In this document: positions 55,903 through 64,000 of the stretch, in pieces
How the letters are laid out: each line of letters opens with the position of its first letter
Position numbering within the stretch: position 1 is the first letter of the stretch
DNA from: Selaginella moellendorffii
Lineage: Eukaryota; Streptophyta; Lycopodiopsida; Selaginellales; Selaginellaceae
Assembly: GCF_000143415.4 (NCBI RefSeq)
Contig: NW_003314348.1
Coordinates: forward strand, 191,309 to 255,308
Direction: 5' to 3'
Length of the DNA stretch: 64,000 nt
The notes under the pieces: generated by a model
Seen by the model: the letters and a program-made list of their open reading frames with translations, nothing else
What the model was told of the DNA's origin: nothing
Database searches by the model: none
Made by a program: the position numbers and the translations under genes

Positions 55903-56787
55903 AGCCAGGAAGAACACGAGCTTGCTGTCATTCTTCCGAGAACTCCGGAGGGCCCGAGGAAGAAGAACACATGATAGAAGCAATGGATTTAAGAGGAAGA
56001 CAAGCCAGGGATTGGATGAGGGATGTGTATATCCCTTGGAAGTCAAGCACCACTTTCCAGGATCGATCTAGAGGGAGCCCAGAGAACTTTTCTCACTTAA
56101 AAAACCAGGGAACTTGACTTGGAAGAAAGAAGAGAATGACGAATTTCTTGGAAGAACAACCAAAACAACCTTGGAAGACGAAGAAGAATCGATCTCGATG
56201 TCGCGCAATTGTTGTTGCTGTTCGTGTGTTGGTGGCAGCCTACCCCTGAATGCGACAATCTCTGGCACCCCCACGCAGCTTTTTGCAGTGACAGAACACA
56301 CACCCTGCTAAGTTAGATAGATCTCGCCCCTTTGCTTGGCAATTTAGGATGGATCGATCTATCTCTCGGTCGATCGATCGCGTCGCCGGCAAACCAACAG
56401 CAGCAGCAGCAGTGAGCCCACTTGGATCTGGCAGGATCCCAATTGCCAGCTCAAAGCAATCCAAATTGTGATCGAGCAGCATAAAAACAAGAGTCCCCCC
56501 TGTCAAAATCGCGGAGTTTTCTTTTCGATGATCATGTGATCATACCAAATGCCGCTGGAGGGCATTTGCCTAGTCGGGATTTTTTTATCATCTGTATGAT
56601 TGACTGCCGGTTTTAGTTCTCCTCCGTGACGTCGATGCGCACCAGCAAGCATGTTGAGAACATTCTTGATTGATCAAATCATGGCTAAAAACTATTGCAA
56701 ATTCAGGACTCCGGGGGATCTAGCTACCAACGATGTTCTTATTGTAAATTTTACCGTAGTGATCGAAAAGCTATCTATCCATCCTTC
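55903..56787. other. Spacer, no gene seen
   Basis: Upstream flank of the receptor kinase gene and 3' flank of COX17. Contains GATCGATC-type short repeats near 56350-56385, a CAG run near 56398-56412 and several palindromic TGATCA steps. No protein or RNA gene is supported. Confidence 0.4.
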
Positions 56788-57097
56788 CTAGACCTGTATG
56801 GACGAAATATCACAAAACAAGGCCACAAGAACAAGACAATGATTGCGCGCTTACATTGAAACCCTCCTCTCGCAGGCACCGGAGATGGACATCGATCCAC
56901 TTGCCGCAAGCGTCCTCGCCGTGCTCGGCAATGCATTCGTCCCGCAATTTCTTGGTATCAGGGCAAGCGCAGCAAATCTTCTTTTTTGGAGCCGCCGCTC
57001 CAGCTCCGCCCGATCCAGCTGCCGCCGCCGGAGCCGCTGCTCCAGCTGCTGGCTCCGCCAGCGCTCCCGGCGATCGCTCAACTATCTCCTGCTTCAT
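56788..57097 (-). CDS. COX17: COX17 copper chaperone of cytochrome c oxidase
   Basis: Two exons: 56855-57097 and 56788-56793, giving 82 residues. The Ala/Gly/Pro-rich N-terminus is followed by KKKICCACPDTKKLRDECIA, then EHGEDACGKWIDVHLRCLRE and EGFNV. The adjacent Cys-Cys that binds Cu(I) and the CX9C pairs of the Mia40-dependent hairpin are present. COX17 passes copper to SCO1 and COX11 in the mitochondrial intermembrane space. The last exon is only GTC TAG: splicing adds the final Val and the stop, giving exactly the FNV end of plant COX17. Reading through instead would give an odd 13-residue tail, so the splice is favoured. Confidence 0.9.
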
Positions 57098-57471
57098 CTT
57101 GCCCTAATTTCCCAAGGGTATAACGTTGGTACATTCTTTAGTTCCCAAGGTATATTCGTTGCCCTAAAACCCAAAAACCCTATCCCACGAGCCGGAGCAT
57201 AAAATCGTGCCACCATTTCTTTAAGAAGGGCGAGGAGGGCTCTTTACACTTACCCGTCCCTGCCGAGGGTGAGGCGACAGGTTTATGACCGTATGGGATG
57301 ACCTGTCGTGCTGACTTTTTTGTATGGACACATCGTATGTGGGAATCACAGCAGTCTTTTACTTGAAAGGCTGCTTCTCACTAATTTTTGGAGCCTCGTA
57401 ATGGGGCACACAAAAATCTCCACTACAAAACCCTAACGTGCCACGTCACATTTTTCTAAATTGCCACGTCT
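57098..57471. other. Spacer, no gene seen
   Basis: Upstream flank of COX17 and 3' flank of the PPR gene. CCCTAA-like steps near 57100 and 57430 may be promoter telo-boxes. Nothing else is recognised. Confidence 0.35.
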
Positions 57472-59505
57472 TCACTCGTTAATGTTGATGTTCCTCAGGA
57501 GCACGTATGGATCGGAGGTTCCCGGATCGAGTCTCTCGGCAGCCCGAGCCGCCAGCGTGGCCTCGCTGTGGATCTGGCACGAGCCAACGATGGAGCGCCA
57601 CGTGGCGGGATCCGGCGGGAAGGGCATCCCGTCCGCCAGCTCCTGGGCCTCGGCGAGCTTGCCCGCGCGGCCCAGGATGTCGACCATGCACACGTAGTGC
57701 TCCGGAATGGGGGTGATCCAATGGTCGCGGATCATCGAGAAGAAGTAATCCCTGGCCATGTCTAGCAGACCCAAGTGGCTGCAAGCCGTGAGCGTTGCCA
57801 CAAACACCACATCATTTGCTCCAATCCCAAAGCCTTGCATTTCGTGAAATAGTGATATCGCCTCCGCGGCATGCCCTTCCAGAGCATACGCCCCAATCAA
57901 TGTGTTCCAGGACACAAGGCCTGGCTCTGGCATCTTTTCAAAGATCCCCCTGGCATCAAAAAGATGCCCGTTCCTGGCATATGCCGCGAGAAGATTGTTC
58001 CACGCCCAAACATCGTGTCTGGGCATGGCATCGAACACAATCTTCGCCGTTTTGGTTTGGCCGACGTGTCCGTACGTTGCGGCCAGCGACGTCCACGCGG
58101 ATATCCCCCGCCCGGTGAGAAGATTAAACATAATCTGGCTCTCCTCTACGTGACCAGCCCGGGCATATGCTTGGAACAATGCATTATACGGCACGAACTC
58201 AAAGTACGGCATTCGCTCCAGCAGAATCTTTGCCTCTGTGAGGCATCCGTGCAAGGAATATCCCACCACCATGGCGTTCCAAGACAGAAGCTCTCGCTTT
58301 GGGACCGAATCAAACAGGGACTTTGCGCGAGAGAAATCCCCTCGCACGGCATTTGCAGTGATTGTGGTGTTCCAAGTTACCACGTCCCGCTCGGGAATCT
58401 TCTCAAACACCTGTTGGGCGAGAGCCAAGTGCCCGGCCATTCCGTACGCCGTGAGAACACAGTTCCACGATACTAGCGTCCTCTCGGGCATCTCATCGAA
58501 GACCATCTTCGAGGCCGCGGCGTCCTCGTTGTGTGGAATCAAGGCATTCCAGGAGGCAACGTTCCACTGCGGCATTCGATCAAAGACCTCGCCACTCTCG
58601 CGGGCCTGCCCCTCCTGCGCGTACCCAGTGAGGAGCGCGTTCCAGGATCCCAGATTTCTTTCAGGGATTCGCGCGAAGAACTCTCTCGCTTCGCCCGGCA
58701 ATCCACTCGCGGCAAACGTCCCAATGACGCTGTTCCATGTCACGAGATTGTGCGCGGGCATTCGCTGGAACATTGCCAGCGAGCCGTGGATTTGCCCAGC
58801 CTCGGCAATTGCTGCGACCATCGTCGTCCAGGACGCCACATCCTTGATCCTCATCGCGTGGAACGCAACCTCGGCGCCGCGGAGATCGCCCGCCGCGATG
58901 TGAGCATTGAGCATCGCATTGGAGGCAAACACATCCGGATCCTCCATCTCGTCGAAGATCTTCCTGGCACGACCGACATGCCCATGCCGGGAATACGCCG
59001 TGAGGATGGTGTTGATCGAGAACTCGTTGCGCTGCGGCATCCGGTCGAAGAGATCCGCCGCGCGATCCAGCCTCTCCCCGATCGCCAGCGCCCCCAGCAT
59101 GATGTTCCATGAGAACTGGTTCCTGCCCTGGATTCCATCGAAGATTTCCTGCGCGGTCTCGAGGCTCCCGCACATCCCATACATCCGCACGAGGAGATTC
59201 GAGAGATAGACACTGCGGCGGAGCTCCGGAGAGCACCAGATCTGTGCGTGGAGAAGCCTGCCCTGGTGGAGATCCTGGGCGGAGGCGCAGTGCTGGAGGA
59301 GACGGCCCCATGAGCGAAGATTAGGGCACTCCAGTGTCAGCCCAGAAAGAGTACGGAGCTGGCGGACATAGCTATTTGGCCATCGTGGCGGATAAATCCA
59401 TCGTGTCAAGAACCCTAAAAAGCAGCGGCGGCCGCGCGAGAAAGATCCCGAGGTATGTCTTTCGATCCCACATTTTGGGTCTGCAAGACCAAATCTCGCC
59501 CGCAT
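57472..59505 (-). CDS. PLS-class pentatricopeptide repeat protein, E type
   Basis: Single exon, 677 residues. The N-terminus (about 1-60) is Arg-rich and may target an organelle. PPR units begin near residue 65 (CASAQDLHQGRLLHAQ) and run through about 16 motifs with repeated SWN, AARxIFD and GH patterns. An E domain follows (HYVCMVDILGRAGKLAEAQE, WRSIVGSCQIHSE), ending PYVLLRNININE. No DYW domain is present. A role in organelle RNA editing or processing is inferred from the class. It stops a few residues into the E2 region, a common end for this type. Confidence 0.9.
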   Translation of the reverse strand: MRARFGLADPKCGIERHTSGSFSRGRRCFLGFLTRWIYPPRWPNSYVRQLRTLSGLTLECPNLRSWGRLLQHCASAQDLHQGRLLHAQIWCSPELRRSVYLSNLLVRMYGMCGSLETAQEIFDGIQGRNQFSWNIMLGALAIGERLDRAADLFDRMPQRNEFSINTILTAYSRHGHVGRARKIFDEMEDPDVFASNAMLNAHIAAGDLRGAEVAFHAMRIKDVASWTTMVAAIAEAGQIHGSLAMFQRMPAHNLVTWNSVIGTFAASGLPGEAREFFARIPERNLGSWNALLTGYAQEGQARESGEVFDRMPQWNVASWNALIPHNEDAAASKMVFDEMPERTLVSWNCVLTAYGMAGHLALAQQVFEKIPERDVVTWNTTITANAVRGDFSRAKSLFDSVPKRELLSWNAMVVGYSLHGCLTEAKILLERMPYFEFVPYNALFQAYARAGHVEESQIMFNLLTGRGISAWTSLAATYGHVGQTKTAKIVFDAMPRHDVWAWNNLLAAYARNGHLFDARGIFEKMPEPGLVSWNTLIGAYALEGHAAEAISLFHEMQGFGIGANDVVFVATLTACSHLGLLDMARDYFFSMIRDHWITPIPEHYVCMVDILGRAGKLAEAQELADGMPFPPDPATWRSIVGSCQIHSEATLAARAAERLDPGTSDPYVLLRNININE

Positions 59506-59803
59506 TCAGTCCAGATCTCGCGATTTTCTGTTTTTTTTTTTGCTCAAATTGTAGCTAGCATTTCATTAGCTCTGAGCTTCTCGCGAATGAGTTCTTCGCA
59601 TTTCTCAACTAGTTTCTTTCAGTTCTTCGCCCTCTTTTCATCCGTTTTGATGTAGATTTCCAGATTCTCGGTTGTTCTTAGAAGACTTCTTCGTGACAGC
59701 TCTAGTCATATTCGTATCAGCTTCTTGTTCTAAAGATTTCGTCAAGTGTTCTTCGCCTGACTTCCTTCGTCCTTCGATTTCGTCACAGAGACGAGCTTGT
59801 TTG

Positions 59804-60196
59804 ATGGCAACCAGCGCGCAGCTTCCAGCGGACGAACACATGACTCGCGAGGACCACCGCTGCTCCCCGCCGCGAGCCGCGAACCACGCGCACCTCAAGA
59901 ACCTCAAGAAGGGCGTGGAGCGCAAGGACCGCCACCCTTCCACCGGGATCAATCCCTCGCCTAAGAAATCTGGCCGCGGGGGGCGATTCACCTGGGAGGG
60001 CTCCTCCCACGCCGACGACTACGCCGCCAGTTACGATGACAACAACGCGCTGGACAAGAACGATCCAAACTACGTCGACGAGGAGGAGGAAGAAATCCAT
60101 GCCGCGGCCGAGATCGAGGGGAAAAAGGAGTGCGCAGACGCTCCTCCCAAAGCTGCTCCAGATGCTACCACTACCACTGTTGCTGCCACAGCCTGA
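59804..60196 (+). CDS. Small conserved plant protein with a KSGRGGRFTWEG motif
   Basis: Single exon, 130 residues. The N-terminus is MATSAQLPADEHMTRED. A basic middle reads ANHAHLKNLKKGVERKDRHP, then PKKSGRGGRFTWEGS, then ALDKNDPNYVDEEEEEIHA and an Ala/Thr-rich tail. The GxFTWEG plus DKNDPNY pattern recalls a conserved phrase in MA3/PDCD4-like and related plant proteins, but no MA3 domain is present. It looks disordered and could bind nucleic acid. Function unknown. The start codon lies about 300 bp from the divergent PPR start at 59505. Confidence 0.65.
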   Translation: MATSAQLPADEHMTREDHRCSPPRAANHAHLKNLKKGVERKDRHPSTGINPSPKKSGRGGRFTWEGSSHADDYAASYDDNNALDKNDPNYVDEEEEEIHAAAEIEGKKECADAPPKAAPDATTTTVAATA

Positions 60197-60429
60197 CGAT
60201 CAAGATCAAGTCAATAACTAGCAGCAAGTCTCGGACAAATCATGTAAATAGAAGATCAAAGCATTCTCGAACTAAAGGGTTTGATGCTTCTTGGTTGTAA
60301 AGATTGTAACAAGTCTGTAGAGTTTAAGATCTATGGTGCAATTGCCACTGATCAGGTGGCCATGGCCAACAGCCCCGAGACAAATGCGATAGTTAGCGTT
60401 TAGGGGTTAAACTCGGGGTTAAACTCGGT

Positions 60430-61110
60430 GATGATGCGAGATACACGTAGAGAAAAGAAGAGATAAAAGATAAAACTAACAGGATCATGGCACTTCATAG
60501 ATATGGCTCTGGATTTAACGACATGAAAGACGTGACAGCAATCGACTTAAAGTATTTCCTCAGGCTGGATTATAGTCTTGCTAGAGAGGTGGACCTTTGG
60601 CCAGAGTTACCGAGTTGCTTCAGGTTAAGTTTTTTCTTGTCTAAAAGTTCTTGAATCAAAATTGATACAACAGGGAAGTGATGAAAGAGTACCATGACCA
60701 GGTCTCAGCCTTTGGACACTGCTTGCTCGACAATATTTCCAAGGGCCTTGGCCTGGATAATAGTTACGATCCTAACGTAATGGGCGAGAAGATCATATGC
60801 ATCATGAACTACTATCTTCCATACCACACACCGGAGCTCGTCAATTAGAGGTAAATTTCCTTTTTTCTCAATACCAATCTAAGTTTCCAGATAATGACGA
60901 ATGCAAAAATATAAGAGCGCCGAGCACCGAGTTCGAGCACACCCTGAGAAGTCGCGATTGTCCGTGGTTGCGTTTTTTGGGCCTGGAATGGACACAGTGG
61001 TCGGTCCCCTGCCAGAGATGGTAACCGAAGAAAATCCTCCTCTATACAGGGAATGCGTTCCAAGCCGCTCGATGGCAAGAGGTGCTTGCACTATGTTAAA
61101 GTAGATCATG
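60430..61110 (+). pseudogene. 2-oxoglutarate/Fe(II) oxygenase fragment
   Basis: Pieces of a DIOX gene in order. Near 60498-60632: RYGSGFNDMKDVTAIDLKYF and YSLAREVDLWPELP. After an intron-like gap, 60675-60850: EVMKEYHDQVSAFGHCLLDN and YYLPYHTPELVN, ending in a stop. Near 60900-61050: VRAHPEKSRLSVVAFFGPGM and VVGPLPEMVTEENPPLYREC. The iron-binding His-Asp pair region is absent, and the pieces do not join in one frame. It is a decayed paralogue of the gene split at 61922-63021. Confidence 0.75.
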
Positions 61111-61548
61111 GCGCTGAAGTTTGAGAAGAACAATGCATGAACGTGTAATAATTTGTCTTCTCTGAAGTTGGAGTTTGTGTGAGAAAAATAAAGACCTTGT
61201 GTGCTCTACATGCATATAATAATACATGGTTTTGGGGTTTTCTAGCGCCCATGTAAAGGCACAAGACCTCTTGGATGGAACAAGAGGGATCATCTCTAAT
61301 AATCTACCTCCTACACTACCTCTTTGCCCACCTCTCTTACATATTGTTCTAAAACATTTGGTGGTGAATTGCTATGTGAACGATGCCATATTTTGCGATG
61401 TACAGGTTTAAAAGTGGAAGTGTGCTTTCCTGGTGAAACTTTTCTCCATAAAAGCTACCCCAGCTCTTGCGAAGTTCCCGGGTGGCACCCCAGCAGCGGC
61501 ACTCCTTTCGAAGAAGTAAACAATGTGAAGTCCATCTTATGTATGTAA

Positions 61549-61629
61549 GTCAGGATGGCCGAGCTGGTCTAAGGCGCTAGTTTCAGGTACTAGTCCGCAA
61601 GGGCATGGGTTCGAATCCCATTCCTGACA
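61549..61629 (+). tRNA. tRNA-Leu (anticodon CAG)
   Basis: Class II tRNA with a long variable arm. Acceptor GTCAGGA/TCCTGAC, anticodon stem CTAGT/ACTAG with loop TTCAGGT (anticodon CAG), variable arm CCGCAAGG, and T-arm TGGGTTCGAATCCCA. The discriminator is A. No intron. Confidence 0.95.
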
Positions 61630-61921
61630 GTATACATTTTTCAAGCTCAAACTCCTGCGCTGGAGCCTCTGGAACTTGGGCTTGAACTTGAACCTCCGTG
61701 TGGTCATTTTAGATTCCGCCAAAAAACTTCGGTACTTCAGTTTAAGAATAATCGTTGTTAAGTCTTGAGCTTCCTCGTCTTTGGACGAGTTCGACGAAAA
61801 TGTTCTCTTCTGTTTATTTATTTATTGTGACGCCACTTTCGCGACTCCCTCTTAAACACATCCTCAAATTTTTTCACTACGGTGTGGGAGAAGAGAATCA
61901 TCTCCAAGATCTTAAAGAAGG

Positions 61922-62398
61922 ATGTGCAAGATAGATTTCAAGAAAGAGCTTGCGAATCTTGATGATTTTCAAGTTCCTATAATTGATTTCTCTGGTGATC
62001 CCATGTATATAGAAGATGCTATAGCTTCAGCTTGCCAGGAATGGGGATTTTTCCAGGAGGGGAAATGGTTATTCGTTTTATCTCTTCGTGTTCTGGCAAT
62101 AAATCACGGGGTTCCAATTGTTAGTATGCAAAATGTCCTCGATTTAGCCAAAGAGATTTTCAATCAGCCATCAGAGGAGTACAATTTCCTGGGGAATAAA
62201 CTCAGTGATAATGATCCTTCTAAAGCATACAGGTAGAGAAAAGAAAAGATAAAACTAACAATATCATGGCTTTGCAATAGATATGGCCCTGGATTGAACA
62301 GCAGGAGAGACACGAAAGCAATCGACTTAAAGTATTACCTCATGCTGGACTATAGTCTTGCTCGAGAGGTGGACCTTTGGCCAGAGTCACGGAGGTAG
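61922..62398 (+). pseudogene. 5' half of a 2OG/Fe(II) oxygenase, separated from its 3' half
   Basis: The first exon reads MCKIDFKKELANLDDFQVPI, IDFSGDPMYIEDAIASACQE and WGFF, then NHGVPIVSMQNVLDLAKEIF. It has the DIOX_N style, though an odd insert (QEGKWLFVLSLRVLA) between WGFF and INHG suggests an unspliced or shifted junction. The second exon equivalent near 62278-62396 reads YGPGLNSRRDTKAIDLKYYL and YSLAREVDLWPESR, ending at a GTAGG donor. The expected next exon (starting EVMKEYHDQ) is not downstream on this strand; it lies inverted at 62400-63021. As it stands the gene cannot make a whole enzyme. Confidence 0.75.
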
Positions 62399-62399
62399 G

Positions 62400-63021
62400 A
62401 AAGTTTGGAGATAACATGAGAGCATATTTCTTCCTGTTTATAACAATGCCGTGCAAACAGTCTTCCTACACAAACTTCCAACTTCTTTGAAGACAAATTG
62501 TTATATGCTCGCTTTAGTTTTGCATAGAGCTGGGTCAAATAGTCTTTGGTGACGCATTCCCTGTAGAGAGGAGGATTTTCCTCGCTTACCATCTCGGGCA
62601 GGGGACCAACCACTAAAGAAAACCACCACGAGTCGCGACTTCTCTGGGTGTGCTCGGACTCGGTGCTCGGCGCTCTTATACTTTGCATTCGCTTAGCAAT
62701 GTTATTGGGAGAAAAAGAACGAAACCTACCTGTAATTGATCAGCAATGTTGACAACAAAGGCGTCTTTCACTGGCTCTACCGCAAACCAGCGACCATCTT
62801 TGCAAACTTCCAATCCCCCCGTCGTCTTGGAGGAGGATGCTCATGGCACGGGCCTTGACGAGCTCGGGTTTGTGGTATGGAAGGCAGTAATTCATGAACT
62901 TGGTAAAATCGTAAATATTCTCCAAGCCAAGGCCTTTGGAGATAATATCAAGCAAGCAGTGTCCAAAGGCTGAAACCTGGTCGTGGTACTCTTTCATCAC
63001 TTCCCTTCGATTTTGGTTCAA
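62400..63021 (-). pseudogene. Inverted 3' half of the same oxygenase
   Basis: On the minus strand: REVMKEYHDQVSAFGHCLLD and NYCLPYHKPELVKARAMSIL. Then comes a G-run slip near 62819, beyond which the correct frame reads DGRWFAVEPVKDAFVVNIAD. A second exon follows, with a broken RAHPEKSR region and VVGPLPEMVSEENPPLYREC and VTKDYLTQLYAKL. The HxD iron motif is replaced (VKARAMS where HTDxS is expected). These parts follow directly after the 61922-62398 exons in related genes, so an inversion has cut the gene, and frame errors came with it. Confidence 0.75.
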
Positions 63022-63600
63022 GAACGTTTAGTCCAGAAAAAACTTTTTAGAAGAACTAACATATGCGAGATCGATATTTATCATGACGAGAGAAATTTCT
63101 TGTGTAAATAAATCCATAAAACTTTGGGCTTTAAGACAGTCCATTTCCTCTTGTGAAATATCTGCTACTGGCAAAAGAGTTTGTAGAGCAGGGTATTTGT
63201 GTAATTTCGCTATGAGACATCATTTCTTTCGTGTATAACTGATCATCACATCTATTGTCTCGAGACTCATGTCGATAAAGGTCTAATTAAAGAAAATATA
63301 TGCTTGGAATATACTAAGGGCGGTTGTTACTTGCTTCCTTTTTGAAATATCCACCTGTTTTCATGTATGAACTTTTTTCTTAATAAATTCTATTATCTGC
63401 TGTTTTGGCAGCGCTTAACACCTTTGAATTTGATGCTTCTCCCACTGATCAGGTGGGGATCCACAAAGCCTAGTTAGCCTAACCGCACTACTGATCTAAC
63501 CTAACCCGAGTTAGTGCTAGTTATATACCTTTTTTTGTGGCATAATCCCGAGCTTTGGCATGTGGGATAATATAAAATACGAATACGCGAATATTCCAGT
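63022..63600. other. Spacer, AT-rich, no gene seen
   Basis: No exon, RNA gene or clear repeat. The phrase CCCACTGATCAGGTGG near 63439 also occurs near 60342 (GCCACTGATCAGGTGG), so a short piece of the oxygenase flank may be duplicated here. Confidence 0.4.
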
Positions 63601-63607
63601 GGCTTTA

Positions 63608-63656
63608 TTTGGGGAATTGCGAGATTCGAACTCCCGACCTCATGCACTGGTACTTG
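63608..63656 (-). other. tRNA 3'-half-like fragment
   Basis: On the minus strand, GGTCGGGAGTTCGAATCTCGC followed by AATTCCCC resembles a T-arm plus the acceptor 3' strand. No matching D-arm or 5' acceptor strand (GGGGAATT) is found in the expected distance upstream. It is probably a tRNA fragment, perhaps the target or scar of a tRNA-derived element. Confidence 0.3.
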
Positions 63657-63713
63657 AGGGTTTATTTGTCGGACCGATGACAACGATGGGAGTGACCTCA
63701 CTCTTGTAGATCA

Positions 63714-64000
63714 ATGCGCAAAGCCATGGCGCTCTCTTCGTCCATCGCGCTCTGCCTAGCCCTGTGGATGATCGCCGCCGTGTCTCGGGAATACAGAGTC
63801 TTGTCCGTGATCGAGCAGGCCAATGCCGGCGGCGGGAGCGCGATCCTGGTGGAGATCGCGGACAGGATCGACGATTTCGGCCCCGACATTGGGCGCCTTC
63901 TCATCAGCGTCAGGTGATTTTCGATCCATCGGTTGCTTTCTTGGAGATTGGTTGATTTTCCCCCTTCTTTCTTGAATTTCCCAGCTATGAGACCGACGAG
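63714..64000 (+). CDS. First exons of a secreted or membrane protein (partial, runs off the window)
   Basis: Exon 1 is 63714-63913; exon 2 starts at 63985 (acceptor TTCCCAG) and continues past the end of the window. The first about 25 residues form a clear signal peptide (MALSSSIALCLALWMIAAVS after an MRKA start). The mature part begins REYRVLSVIEQANAGGGSAI, then LVEIADRIDDFGPDIGRLLI and SVSYETDE. The family cannot be named from 70 residues. Splicing of AG|C gives Ser and keeps the frame. Confidence 0.55.

Noticed and set aside
56810-57097. COX17 read-through version ending in a 13-residue hydrophobic tail
   Set aside because: A GTAAG donor and a CATACAG acceptor give the exact family C-terminus instead.

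Overview
The window looks like nuclear DNA from a compact, gene-dense seed-free land plant, most likely a lycophyte of the Selaginella type. This is an inference from several signs. Almost every gene model closes with introns of about 45-75 bp. PPR genes are single-exon. Plant-only families are present (NAL1, FAR1-like, LSD1/LOL, RBP45, ZAR1-type kinases, plastid BCCP and BADC, R2R3-MYB). There are no bacterial-style operons. I rebuilt exon chains by hand from GT-AG (twice GC-AG) sites and checked that each chain keeps one reading frame. Coordinates are therefore predictions, without transcript support.

Layout. 0-6.1 kb: the 3' end of an unknown gene, then a tandem duplication of a CDC26-ISU1-NAL1 block. 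The left copy keeps ISU1 and has a broken NAL1; the right copy keeps NAL1 and retains only scraps of CDC26 and ISU1. 6.3-9.5 kb: a WSD-type acyltransferase head-to-head with a NUDT23-like Nudix hydrolase. 9.8-10.7 kb: an unrecognised Lys/Glu-rich protein with a 70-residue internal duplication. 11-13 kb: an hnRNP-like protein, then tRNA-Ala. 13.7-15.3 kb: a secreted two-cupin globulin. 15.6-18.6 kb: a FAR1-like protein head-to-head with SPT4. 18.9-20.1 kb: organellar RAD52 and tRNA-Glu. 20.2-25.4 kb: a GDSL lipase, RBP45 and EBP1. 25.7-28.4 kb: plastid BCCP and an Mpv17 protein. 28.8-30.5 kb: a subgroup-21 MYB with a long, empty 5' flank. 32.6-37 kb: two weakly understood genes, LOL/LSD1 and YKT6. 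37.1-39.5 kb: the PP2A scaffold subunit. 39.6-44.6 kb: a subtilase pseudogene split by a Ty3/gypsy relic, then a subtilase without a PA domain. 44.9-47.4 kb: a PPR gene. 47.6-51.6 kb: a PHD-homeodomain gene convergent with SKIP. 51.8-53.3 kb: BADC and tRNA-Pro. 53.4-57.1 kb: a ZAR1-like receptor kinase and COX17. 57.5-60.2 kb: a PPR gene and a small acidic protein. 60.4-63 kb: broken 2-oxoglutarate oxygenase pieces, one gene apparently cut by an inversion, with a tRNA-Leu between. 63.7 kb onward: the first exon of a secreted protein running off the end.

The genes are mostly unrelated housekeeping functions: RNA polymerase II elongation, splicing, Fe-S assembly, copper delivery, phosphatase scaffold, SNARE, fatty acid synthesis. 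Two encode opposing partners of one enzyme. BCCP is the biotin carrier of plastid acetyl-CoA carboxylase. BADC is its biotin-less competitor. They lie about 25 kb apart. Many neighbours are divergent with under 400 bp between start codons, so shared promoters are likely. I found no CRISPR array and no clear new multi-gene system. The most unusual items are the reciprocal decay of the duplicated block, the PA-less subtilase, the inverted oxygenase halves and the repeat-bearing orphan protein at 9.8 kb.
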